Below are positions 17,901 through 25,034 of a DNA stretch of 43,277 nt, piece by piece. Origin of the DNA: Betaproteobacteria bacterium (GTDB taxonomy: Bacteria > Pseudomonadota > Gammaproteobacteria > Burkholderiales > SG8-41); contig CANJQI010000022.1 in NCBI GenBank assembly GCA_947476215.1, positions 1 through 43,277 of the forward strand. Direction: 5' to 3'. Numbering within the stretch: the first letter of the stretch is position 1; the number at the start of each line of letters is the position of its first letter. A program made the position numbers and the translations under genes. The notes under the pieces are model-generated. The model was not told the origin of the DNA. It made no database searches and saw only the letters and a list, made by a program, of their open reading frames with translations.

Positions 17901-18279
17901 GCAGCGGGCCGCGTTCCTCGATGGTGAGGTAGGGCGTGAGGTCGCGGACGAGCTCACCGCGATAATCGAACGGAAAGTGATCGGCGTAACTCTCCATGAA
18001 GAAATCGAATGGATTGATCACCGTCATTTCGGCGACCAGATCGACCGTGATTTCCAGTTCGCGCGAACGTTCCGGGAACACGAGGCGCGCAATGTAGCTG
18101 CCGAAAATATCCTGCTGCCAGTTTATGAAGTGCTGTTCGGGCCGGGCATTGAGCGAATAGGACAGTATGGGCGTGCGGCAGTGCGGCGCGGGACGCAGCC
18201 TGACTTCCTGCGGAGACAGCGCCACCGGCCGGTCGTAGCGGTAGTGCGTGCGGTGATGCAGGGCGATTTGTATGGTCAA
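14971..18279 (-). CDS. Transglutaminase-like/DUF2126 large protein of the Anbu cluster
   Basis: A protein of about 1102 residues. The N-terminal part is a bacterial transglutaminase-like module: a leading domain (1-85, ALHHRTHYRYDRPV), then a papain-like core with Cys184 (GSGSCRDSGW), His233 (LHAWAEAY) and Asp249 (LDPTSG). The remaining ~800 residues match the DUF2126 region (GLAENLTWRLKERF, GRHTGTGGGNHVTLGG, FRAFEMPPHPQMSL). The triad suggests peptide cleavage or isopeptide chemistry. The start is a TTG at 18279, chosen because family members begin at this TIQIALHH segment; it lies 17 bp after the Anbu stop. It is the last gene of the operon ATP-grasp, alpha-E, Anbu, transglutaminase. Published genomic analyses predict that such sets make and process peptide tags; this is a prediction, not proof. 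Confidence 0.9.
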   Translation of the reverse strand: MTIQIALHHRTHYRYDRPVALSPQEVRLRPAPHCRTPILSYSLNARPEQHFINWQQDIFGSYIARLVFPERSRELEITVDLVAEMTVINPFDFFMESYADHFPFDYRGELVRDLTPYLTIEERGPLLIQWLMEFRARHWHDGGNTIDFLVAINQQLSRNIKYLVRMEPGVQAGEQTLALGSGSCRDSGWLLVQLLRHCGVATRFVSGYLIQLTADVKPLDGPAGPERDFTDLHAWAEAYIPGAGWVGLDPTSGLLAGEGHIPLACTPSPASAAAIIGAVDPCETQFAFDMSVTRIHEDPRVTHPYTAAQWTDIDRLGKHVDSELHAGDVRLTQGGEPTFVAIDDMDGDEWNYTALSQNKWGLAENLTWRLKERFAPGALVFYGQGKWYPGEPLPRWALGIHWRKDGKPVWKNPALIARDDTPAHATADDAQRCAKELANALGIREELVIAAYEDPLLLLSTEGKLPVNIDPLTVPFKDADERTRLRRALESGPATPAGYVLPLKAHDEKALADAITEWQSSAWPLKRERLYLLFGDSALGNRLPLASLPERVPEDIEPDFERDPFDARGDLHDAHTVSEKKRHARDHAKKTAPREVVRTALCIQVRDHRLHVFLPPFKRVEDYLNLVAVVERVIEKLALNVRIEGYGPVPDPRISILNITPDPGVIEVNIHPAAEWDTLAANTLALYEEARLTRLGAEKFMLDGRHTGTGGGNHVTLGGATPADSPLLRRPDLLRSLITYWQNHPALSYLFSGPFIGPTSQAPRVDEARDDNLYELEIAFQQMAIKQQAGKESLTPWLVDRLLRNLLIDLTGNTHRAEFCIDKLYSPDSATGRLGLLEFRAFEMPPHPQMSLVQMLLLRALVARFWKTPYEGNLIRWGTQLHDRFMLPHFVAADMLDVIRDLQRAGYAFDFSWFAPFIEFRFPRYGTATYENVRLELRQAIEPWNVLGEEVRAGATARYVDSSVERLQIKVNGLTESRHVVACNGRALPLHPTGVPGEFVAGVRYRAWNPPSALHPTIVVQAPLVFDVVDMWSKRSLGGCTYHVSHPGGRNYDTQPVNANEAEARRVARFWNHGHTPGPMELPNESLNPSFPHTLDLRWSAD

Positions 18280-18296
18280 CGGTGCGTTACCACAAT

Positions 18297-19052
18297 CTAA
18301 TCGGTGTCCGGAACGCCATCGCCATTCCAGTCGGGATTGGGCAGTTGAGCGAATACACGGCGCAGACCTTCGCCCCATTCGGTATGTATCATCTTGAAGT
18401 AAGCATCCGATTCGTCTATGCGGCGCTGAAACCGTACCTTGAGGCTGTTGTTGTCGTAGATCACCAGGTCAATAGGCAGGCCGACCGAGATATTGCTGCG
18501 CATGGTGGAGTCAAATGAGACCAGCACGCACTTGGCCGCTTCCAGCAACTGCGTATTGCGCGTGACCACACGGTCTATAACCGGTTTTCCGTATTTGCTT
18601 TCACCGATCTGGAAATAGGGCGTTTCGGGCGTGGCCTCGATGAAATTTCCTTCCGAGTAGATATGAAAGAGGCGTTGCGGTTCGCCTCGAATCTGGCCAC
18701 CGACAATGAACGACGCTCCTGCATCTATATTGTTTTGCTGCAGGTATGGACCATCTCGGCGCCGCACATCGCGTAGCGCATTTCCCACGAGGTCGGCGAT
18801 TTCAAACATCGACGATGCGTTGGTCACGGTCTTGTTGCCATCACCCGAGCGTGAGTTGTTTTCGAGCAGATTGATGGCGCTTTGCGTGATCGACAGATTG
18901 CCTGAACTCATGATGGCGATAATGCGATCCCCGTCACGCTGTATCAGATGCATCTTGCGGAACACGGAAACCTGGTCAACGCCGGCATTGGTGCGCGAGT
19001 CGGACGCGAACACCATGCCGGCATCCAGCAATAATGCGACACAATATGTCAT
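18297..19052 (-). CDS. Anbu-type proteasome-related peptidase (copy 1)
   Basis: A 251-residue Ntn-hydrolase of the bacterial Anbu (ancestral beta-subunit) type. The start MTYCV exposes Thr2 as the N-terminal nucleophile after Met removal. Asp18 (FASDSRTNAG) and Lys33 (FRKMH) match the proteasome Asp17/Lys33 positions. FQIGESKYGKPVIDRV and STMRSNISVG are family landmarks. Anbu subunits assemble into open or stacked rings; their substrates are unknown. Compared with copy 2 it has a longer tail ending DWNGDGVPDTD, which resembles a calcium-binding DxNxDG loop. It lies between the alpha-E gene (69 bp) and the transglutaminase gene (17 bp). No strong Shine-Dalgarno sequence precedes the ATG, which suggests coupled translation. 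Confidence 0.9.
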   Translation of the reverse strand: MTYCVALLLDAGMVFASDSRTNAGVDQVSVFRKMHLIQRDGDRIIAIMSSGNLSITQSAINLLENNSRSGDGNKTVTNASSMFEIADLVGNALRDVRRRDGPYLQQNNIDAGASFIVGGQIRGEPQRLFHIYSEGNFIEATPETPYFQIGESKYGKPVIDRVVTRNTQLLEAAKCVLVSFDSTMRSNISVGLPIDLVIYDNNSLKVRFQRRIDESDAYFKMIHTEWGEGLRRVFAQLPNPDWNGDGVPDTD

Positions 19053-19121
19053 GCGTAATCGTGATGAGTTTGAGGAGTCGCGATGAAGCTTAGTGTAAAC
19101 GTGATGCGATTACAAGGCACG

Positions 19122-20102
19122 TCATGCGGACACCTGTTGCTGGGTGTAGACCGGCACCAGAAAATCGCGGTTGATTTCAGCGGTCAGCAGCGACAGCTTG
19201 TCGAGAAAATCCATCAGGTATTCGTGCAGCCCGATTTCGATGATCTTCTCGGTGCGGCCGTAGTGCAGCTGCGCGTGCAATTCCCCGGCCAGTCGCTCGG
19301 CTTCAATGGAAGAGTCATCACACAGCATCATGAGCATTTCGTAGATGTCATTCATGCACGCATGCAGCGAGCGCGGCACGTCTTCGCGCAGCACCAGCAA
19401 TTCCGTAACCTTGGCGGGCGTGATCAGGTCGCGATAAACCTTGCGGTATGCATCAAACGCGCTCAGCGAGCGCAGCAGCGCGCTCCACTGGTAGTAATCG
19501 ACCGCGCCGCCGACATCGGCGGCGCTCGGCAACAGCGTATGGTATTTCACATCCAGCAGACGCGCGGTGTTGTCGGCGCGCTCGATGAAGGTTCCCAGGC
19601 GTATGAACTTGTATCCCTCATCGCGCAGCATGGTGCCGAACGTTACGCCGCGGAACTGGTGCGACCGTACTTTGACCCAGTCGAAAAACAGACTGAGCCC
19701 GCTGTTGCAGATTTTCTCGTAGTCAGCGCCGCGCATTTTCAGCCACAGCGAGTTCATGTCCTCATACATTTCCGAGGTGATGGCGCCGCGCTCGGTGCGT
19801 GCGTTTTCGCGTGCGGCCTGAATGCAGGAATGAATGCTCGATGGATTGGTGGAATCCAACACCATGAACCGCAGAACATCGTCGCTCGATATCGGACCGG
19901 GGTAGCGCTCGTAATATGCACTCGCAAGTCCGTTGATCACCAACGGCAGCGCCCACGGCTCGGCCCACGCCTGGTCGGATTCCTGAACGCGATAGGGCAA
20001 CAGCGACATGCGATAGGTGACGTCGAGCAGACGCGCGGTGTTTTCGGCGCGTTCGATGTGGCGTGACATCCAGTACAGGTTGTTGGCGGCTCGCGATAAC
20101 AT
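19122..20102 (-). CDS. Alpha-E domain protein (DUF403)
   Basis: A 326-residue, mainly helical protein with the diagnostic start MLSRAANNLYWMSRHIERAENTAR split as LSRAANNLYW and HIERAENTAR, and a repeat of that motif in the middle (GTFIERADNTARLLDVKYH). Alpha-E proteins accompany circularly permuted ATP-grasp ligases and transglutaminase-like peptidases in many bacteria. Their biochemical role is not known; a scaffold or accessory role in peptide synthesis has been proposed from gene context. It starts 2 nt after the ATP-grasp stop codon, so the two are translationally coupled. There is no signal peptide or membrane segment. Confidence 0.9.
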   Translation of the reverse strand: MLSRAANNLYWMSRHIERAENTARLLDVTYRMSLLPYRVQESDQAWAEPWALPLVINGLASAYYERYPGPISSDDVLRFMVLDSTNPSSIHSCIQAARENARTERGAITSEMYEDMNSLWLKMRGADYEKICNSGLSLFFDWVKVRSHQFRGVTFGTMLRDEGYKFIRLGTFIERADNTARLLDVKYHTLLPSAADVGGAVDYYQWSALLRSLSAFDAYRKVYRDLITPAKVTELLVLREDVPRSLHACMNDIYEMLMMLCDDSSIEAERLAGELHAQLHYGRTEKIIEIGLHEYLMDFLDKLSLLTAEINRDFLVPVYTQQQVSA

Positions 20103-20104
20103 GG

Positions 20105-21523
20105 CTATTGCTCCAGCACCCAGGTGTCCTTGGTTCCGCCGCCCTGCGACGAATTGACCACCAGGGAGCCTTCGCGCAGGGCGACGCGCGTAAGGCCGCC
20201 CGGCACCAGCGTCACGGACTTGCCGGAGAGAACGTAGGGTCGCAGGTCCACGTGGCGTGGCGCGATGCCCGTGTCACAGAATGTCGGGCAGGTTGACAGC
20301 GCCAGCGCCGGCTGCGCGATGTAGTTGGCGGGACTTTGCAGTATGCGCTCGCGGAAATCCGCGATCTGCTGTCGCGTCGACCCAGGTCCGACCAGCATGC
20401 CGTAACCGCCGGAACCCTGCACTTCCTTAACCACCAGTTCGGGCAGATGTTCGAGTACATACTTTAAATCGTCCGCGCGGTCGAGACGGTAGGTTGGTAC
20501 GTTGGAGATGATCGGTTCTTCGCCAAGGTAAAAGCGGATCATTTCCGGCACGTAAATGTAGGTTGATTTGTCGTCCGCGACACCGGTGCCGATGGCGTTG
20601 GCGAGCGTGACCCGGCCGGCTTTGTAGGCGGCGAAAAGGTTAGGCACGCCGATGATGGAATCGGCGCGAAAGGCGAAAGGGTCGAGAAAATCGTCGTCAA
20701 CGCGGCGGTATATCACGTCTACCCGTTTCGGTCCGCGGGTGGTGCGCATGTAGACGGTGTTGTTGGTGACCAGCAGATCCTGGCCTTCGACCAGTTCAAC
20801 GCCCATTTGCTGGGCGAGAAACGCGTGCTCGAAATAGGCGCTGTTGTAGGAGCCGGGCGTAAGCACCACGACGGTAGGATTGCTGACGCCGGCCGGCGCC
20901 ACCGCGCGCAGATTTTCCAGCAATACGTCAGTGTAATGATCTACGGGCGCCACCGGTATGCGTGAAAACAGTTCCGGAAACAGACGCATCATCATCTTGC
21001 GGTTTTCGAGCATGTATGACACGCCCGATGGTGTGCGCAGGTTGTCTTCAAGCACGTAGAACTCACCCAAGTTGGTCTTGACGATGTCTATGCCCGCGAC
21101 ATGCACATAGACGTCGCCAGGTACGTTGAAGCCGCGCATTTCCGGACGGTAGAGTTTGTTGGCGAGGATTTGCTGCTCGGGAATGAGACCCGCCTTGATG
21201 ATGTCCTGATCGTGATAGATGTCCTTGAGGAAGGCGTTGAGTGCTCTGACGCGCTGGCACGCGCCCTCGGAAATGGTTTTCCACGCCTGCATGCCCAGGA
21301 TGCGGGGAACGATGTCGAACGGAATCGAACGTTCGTTGCCGCCTTCGTCGCCGTACACTGCAAAGGTGATGCCCAGGCGTGTGAAGAGTGTTTCGGCTTC
21401 GCGCTGCTTCTGTTTAATGAAGTCGACCGGCTTGCCTTTGAGCCAGTCTGAATAGGTCTGGTATTGAGGTCGTACTATCCCTTCGGCTTCATACATTTCG
21501 TCGTAGATCGTCGGCTGGATCAT
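20105..21523 (-). CDS. Circularly permuted ATP-grasp protein (predicted amidoligase)
   Basis: A 472-residue protein with landmarks of the CP_ATP-grasp (DUF404/DUF407) family: MYEAEGIVRPQYQTY at the N-terminus, PFDIVPRI, VLEDNLRTPSGVSYMLENR, VYRRVDDDFLDP-like YRRVDDDF, LVVKEVQGSGGYGMLVGP (a glycine-rich nucleotide loop), and a C-terminal HVDLRPYV..SSQGGGTKDTWV block. ATP-grasp ligases activate a carboxylate as an acylphosphate and join it to an amine or thiol. Here a peptide-forming or tagging reaction is predicted from family context. It is the first gene of the four-gene operon, with GAGG 7 nt before the ATG. Its promoter must lie in the 349-bp region shared with the divergent second Anbu gene. 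Confidence 0.9.
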   Translation of the reverse strand: MIQPTIYDEMYEAEGIVRPQYQTYSDWLKGKPVDFIKQKQREAETLFTRLGITFAVYGDEGGNERSIPFDIVPRILGMQAWKTISEGACQRVRALNAFLKDIYHDQDIIKAGLIPEQQILANKLYRPEMRGFNVPGDVYVHVAGIDIVKTNLGEFYVLEDNLRTPSGVSYMLENRKMMMRLFPELFSRIPVAPVDHYTDVLLENLRAVAPAGVSNPTVVVLTPGSYNSAYFEHAFLAQQMGVELVEGQDLLVTNNTVYMRTTRGPKRVDVIYRRVDDDFLDPFAFRADSIIGVPNLFAAYKAGRVTLANAIGTGVADDKSTYIYVPEMIRFYLGEEPIISNVPTYRLDRADDLKYVLEHLPELVVKEVQGSGGYGMLVGPGSTRQQIADFRERILQSPANYIAQPALALSTCPTFCDTGIAPRHVDLRPYVLSGKSVTLVPGGLTRVALREGSLVVNSSQGGGTKDTWVLEQ

Positions 21524-21872
21524 TGTTTTGCCTCGGGGGCATGCCAGTTATTCTGAATGGTATCCTTACAGCAATCCTCGTGCCATGATCAAATGCTGCA
21601 TCATGAGATTCGCTATATATCTGTTTCTAAAACCATAAATTCATGATTTCGGAATTTCTCTGCGACCCTTGTTCTCGCTGGACGAAAGGTTTGCACCAAG
21701 TTGGACCATACACCCCGAATTGGTGCCTGAGTAAACATTCGCCATGCTTCCTGATACACGGCAAAGTCCTGTGCATGTGGCGCTGCAGCCGGCCTCTGCG
21801 GTAGCGTCAATGCGCGAGCGTCTCGCTGCAATGCGGTAAGATGTGATTGCGTGGCTTTTTGGGTGATTATTC
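21524..21872. other. Divergent intergenic region between the two Anbu transcription units
   Basis: This 349-bp stretch is noticeably A+T-rich near 21600-21660 and holds no ORF I would trust. It must contain promoters for both the ATP-grasp operon (minus) and the second Anbu gene (plus). GGGTGA just before 21873 serves as the Anbu ribosome-binding site. I found no clear long palindrome to propose as an operator. Confidence 0.5.
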
Positions 21873-22613
21873 ATGACGTATTGTGTGGCTGCGGTTACCG
21901 ATCAGGGAATAGTCTTTGCATCCGATTCGCGCACCAACGCGGGTGTGGACCAGTTGGGCATATTCAGCAAGATGACGGTCATAGAGGCGCCGGATGAGCG
22001 CATGATCGTCTTGTTGTGCGCCGGCAATCTGGCATCCACCCAGAGCGTGGTGAGTCTGCTCAAATTGCGCATGGCGGGCGACGATGGCCATGTTAACCCC
22101 ACGGGCATCATGGGGCTGAGCAGCCTCTATGACGTGGCGGCGACGGTCGGCGAAACCATGCGTGAAGTGGTCACTCGTGACGGCCCCATGCTGACACAAC
22201 AGAACATAGACCCGGGATGCACCTTCATTCTGGGCGGACAGATCAAAGGCAAGGCACAGTGCCTGTTCCTGATTTATCCGCAGGGAAATTTCATTGAATC
22301 CAGTCGCGACACCAATTTTTTCCAGATCGGCGAAACCAAATACGGCAAGCCAATTATTGATCGCGTCGTCACCTTCGAGTCGTCGCTCAAGGATGTGGCC
22401 AAGTGTTTTATGGTGTCGATTAATTCCACCATGCGCAGCAACCTGTCGGTGGGCCCGCCCATCGAAATGCTGGCTTATGAAAAAGATGCGTTGCGTGTAA
22501 CGATGCGTCGACGTTTTGCCGAAAAGAATCAGTACTTTTCGGAGATCAGCCAGTTCTGGTCGTCGGGGTTGCGGCGCGTCTTTCTTGAGGTGCCGGACGT
22601 TCCGTGGACCTGA
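21873..22613 (+). CDS. Anbu-type proteasome-related peptidase (copy 2)
   Basis: A 246-residue paralogue of the Anbu gene at 18297-19052. It keeps the N-terminal MTYCV with nucleophile Thr2, Asp18 (FASDSRTNAG), Lys33 (FSKMT), a QQNID..GGQIKG block, FQIGETKYGKPIIDRV and STMRSNLSVG. It lacks the acidic DxNxDG-like tail of copy 1, ending FLEVPDVPWT. Both copies look catalytically complete, so they could form mixed rings or act separately. The gene is divergent from the ATP-grasp operon across 349 bp, which suggests shared control. A Gfo/Idh/MocA gene follows after 53 bp and could be co-transcribed, although it has its own strong ribosome-binding site. Confidence 0.9.
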   Translation: MTYCVAAVTDQGIVFASDSRTNAGVDQLGIFSKMTVIEAPDERMIVLLCAGNLASTQSVVSLLKLRMAGDDGHVNPTGIMGLSSLYDVAATVGETMREVVTRDGPMLTQQNIDPGCTFILGGQIKGKAQCLFLIYPQGNFIESSRDTNFFQIGETKYGKPIIDRVVTFESSLKDVAKCFMVSINSTMRSNLSVGPPIEMLAYEKDALRVTMRRRFAEKNQYFSEISQFWSSGLRRVFLEVPDVPWT

Positions 22614-22666
22614 TTGCAGCCGGGTGGCTGAGGTTTATGACAATAGCAAGTTAGAGGAGCATGCAT

Positions 22667-23764
22667 ATGGCAAAAAAAATACGGCTGGGTTTCATCGGAG
22701 CAAGCCTGAATTCGCACTGGGCCTCGCAATCGCACTTACCGGCGCTGCGTGCCCACCCGGATGTAGAGATGACCGCTGTCTGCACGACCCGGCCTGCAAG
22801 CGCGGAAGAGGCGCGCAAGGCGTTCGGCGCCAAATTCGCCTTTCACGATTTTCGGGCGATGGTGGTGTCAAAGGAAATCGACGCGGTTGCGGTAGTGGTG
22901 CGCGTGCCGTCTCACTATGAGACGACCAAAGCCGCCATCGACGCCGGCAAGCACGTTTACACTGAGTGGCCGCTGGGCCGTACCATAGGCGAAGCTAGGG
23001 AACTCACGGCGCTGGCCCGGGCGAAGGGGGTGCATGCCGTCGTCGGCCTGCAATCTCGCGTCAGTCCCGCGTTGTGCTACATGAAGGAGTTGATCGAGGC
23101 CGGCTATGTCGGCGAGGTGCTGTCGTGCAATGCCACCACCATGCGTGACGGTGCGCTTGAGCGCCCCTCCAGTCGCACCTGGCAGCGCGACTTCAGCCTG
23201 GGCGCGAATCCGCTGACGATCGCCACCGGGCACGTCATAGACGCCCTGCGCTTCGTGCTGGGTAACTTCACACGTGTGTCCGGAATGCTTACGATACAGG
23301 CGCCGCAGTGGTACGAGACTGACACCAAACAAATGGTTGATGTCACGTCGCCGGACAACGTAATGGTCAGGGGCCCGCTTGTGAGCGGTGCGATCGCGTC
23401 GGTCCACGTCGGCGCCGTGCCCTGGGCGGGCAGCGGTTACCGGATGGAGATCTACGGACGCAAAGGCTCGCTGATCGTGACTGGAAACATCTCGTCGCAG
23501 CGGGGCGAAATGTTGCGCGTGCAAGGTGCGCAGGGCAGCCAGGAACTGAAGGATCTGGCGGTACCCGAGCGCTTCGTATACGTGCCTCCCGAATTCCCGC
23601 GCGGCGATCCGTTCAACGTCGGGCAGATGTATGCGTTGTTCGCCGACGCGATCCGCACCGGGAAAAACCGCCTGCCCACATTTGAAACCGCGGTGGATCT
23701 GCACAGCTTGCTCGATACCGTCAAGCAGTCATCGGATACGGGCCAGACTTTGCCCGTGGCGTGA
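22667..23764 (+). CDS. Gfo/Idh/MocA-family protein with EWP in place of EKP
   Basis: A 365-residue two-domain protein: an N-terminal Rossmann fold (LGFIGASLNSHW, then AVCTTRP) and a C-terminal alpha/beta domain. Most family enzymes carry EKP, with a lysine that takes part in catalysis. Here the position reads TEWPLG (Glu100-Trp101-Pro102). The first glycine motif is also loose. The same replacement occurs, as I recall, in relatives of the yeast regulator Gal80, which bind NAD(P) without acting as dehydrogenases, so the role here may be non-enzymatic or mechanistically different. The ATG at 22667 is 7 nt from AGGAG; the ATG at 22661 is too close to it. It lies 53 bp after the second Anbu gene. 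Confidence 0.85.
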   Translation: MAKKIRLGFIGASLNSHWASQSHLPALRAHPDVEMTAVCTTRPASAEEARKAFGAKFAFHDFRAMVVSKEIDAVAVVVRVPSHYETTKAAIDAGKHVYTEWPLGRTIGEARELTALARAKGVHAVVGLQSRVSPALCYMKELIEAGYVGEVLSCNATTMRDGALERPSSRTWQRDFSLGANPLTIATGHVIDALRFVLGNFTRVSGMLTIQAPQWYETDTKQMVDVTSPDNVMVRGPLVSGAIASVHVGAVPWAGSGYRMEIYGRKGSLIVTGNISSQRGEMLRVQGAQGSQELKDLAVPERFVYVPPEFPRGDPFNVGQMYALFADAIRTGKNRLPTFETAVDLHSLLDTVKQSSDTGQTLPVA

Positions 23765-23864
23765 CGGTTGCCTGACTGCGGCGCGTAGGGCGCATCCGCG
23801 GCGATAGGTGCGCCGACTTGCACCAAATCGCTGTGGGCTTTATTCGAGAGCGGGCAAAGGAACG

Positions 23865-24893
23865 CTAACGCGGCCCAAGGTCATCGCTGACCCGAATCAC
23901 CAGTTTGCCGTTGTTTTCTCCGCGGAACAACATGCCGAGCGCTATGGGCGCCTGTTGCAGTCCGGCGAGCACGTGCAATTTTTGTTGCAGACTGCTGTCC
24001 CGGTGTCGCGCTGCAAGCCAGATACGTGCCTCGTCGTAACGATCATGGTAGTTGAATACCAGAAAGCTTTGCATGCGGCCGTTTGCCGCCGACAGTCGCC
24101 CCAGATTGCGCACCCCATAGGACTCCGCGGCGAGCGTCTGGGAGATGCGTCCGCACAATACGATGCGCGCACCGGGTCTCAGGTGTTCGAGTGCCGCGTC
24201 CAACGTGGGACCGCCGACATTGTCGAAATATAGATCGATGCCGTGCGGACAGGCGCGGGCAATGGCCGCGGACAGATTTTCTTCCGCCTTGTAATCGATG
24301 ACCGCGTGCGCGCCGAGTTCATTTGCAACGAACGCGCATTTTCTTGCGCCGCCCGCAATGCCGACTACGCGGCAACCTTCGATGCGCGCGATCTGCACCG
24401 CGATCTGGCCCACGCCGCCGGCGGCAGACGAGACCAGTACGTGATCGTGCCGCCGCAAGCCACCGATGTCGCGCAGGCCGAAATATGCGGTAACGGCACT
24501 CAGTCCGAGCGGACCTATCCAGTCCTCGGACGTGCCGAGGGTCAGATCCAGTTTCTGCAGATAGCGGCCATTCAGGGTTGGGTGGGTTTGCCAGCCCAGA
24601 CGCGCCTGCACCAGATCACCGGGTTCGATTCCCGCGGCACGACTCGCGATGACGCGCGCGATGCCGCCGCCGCGCATGACCTCGCCAAGCGATATGTTTT
24701 TGTTTTGTAATGGTTTTTCGCTCATCCACGAGCGCATCGCCGGATCGATGGAAAGATAGGTGGTTTCCATCAGCACTTCGCCCGCATCTGGCGCGCGGGC
24801 TGGCACCGTATCCGCAGCGAAATTTTCCGGGCCCGGGATACCCGTCGGCCTGGCGGCGAGCAGCAAACGATGGTTGGTTGGCAGTTCCTGCAT
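23865..24893 (-). CDS. MDR-family NADP-dependent oxidoreductase (leukotriene B4 dehydrogenase/CurA-like)
   Basis: A 342-residue zinc-free medium-chain reductase. It shows the N-terminal YLSIDPAMRSWM segment typical of the prostaglandin reductase/CurA group, LGLSAVTAYFGL, and the nucleotide-binding AAGGVGQIAVQIA motif (about 148-160). VIDYKAE and DLYFDNVGG follow, then a C-terminal FHYHDR-like segment. Members reduce alpha,beta-unsaturated ketones or aldehydes with NADPH; the substrate is unknown. The ATG at 24893 has GGGA 5 nt upstream and is preferred to the TTG at 24908. It lies downstream of the rubredoxin-reductase-like gene on the same strand, separated by 141 bp that include a perfect hairpin. 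Confidence 0.88.
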   Translation of the reverse strand: MQELPTNHRLLLAARPTGIPGPENFAADTVPARAPDAGEVLMETTYLSIDPAMRSWMSEKPLQNKNISLGEVMRGGGIARVIASRAAGIEPGDLVQARLGWQTHPTLNGRYLQKLDLTLGTSEDWIGPLGLSAVTAYFGLRDIGGLRRHDHVLVSSAAGGVGQIAVQIARIEGCRVVGIAGGARKCAFVANELGAHAVIDYKAEENLSAAIARACPHGIDLYFDNVGGPTLDAALEHLRPGARIVLCGRISQTLAAESYGVRNLGRLSAANGRMQSFLVFNYHDRYDEARIWLAARHRDSSLQQKLHVLAGLQQAPIALGMLFRGENNGKLVIRVSDDLGPR

Positions 24894-24992
24894 CGCTTTC
24901 CCGCGCAAGAGAATAATGAGTCAGGTATGCCGAGTCGTTAGAAGTTGCACCAGGTGCGGGCGCAATGTAATTCACTCGATGATGCTGCGACA

Positions 24993-25020
24993 CCGTGAGA
25001 CAAGAGATCTTGTCTCACGG
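24993..25020. terminator. Perfect 12-bp hairpin between two minus-strand genes
   Basis: CCGTGAGACAAG and CTTGTCTCACGG form a perfect 12-bp stem around AGAT. It is 14 bp beyond the stop of the rubredoxin-reductase-like gene. Neither strand has a T tract after it, so it is not a standard intrinsic terminator. It may be an mRNA-stabilising or processing hairpin, a rho-assisted terminator, or a palindromic protein site. Confidence 0.4.
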
Positions 25021-25034
25021 CGCTGTGTACGCCC

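Noticed and set aside
21613-21874. Short minus-strand frames in the Anbu divergent region
   Set aside because: There is no ribosome-binding site, no recognisable domain, and the region is needed for two promoters.
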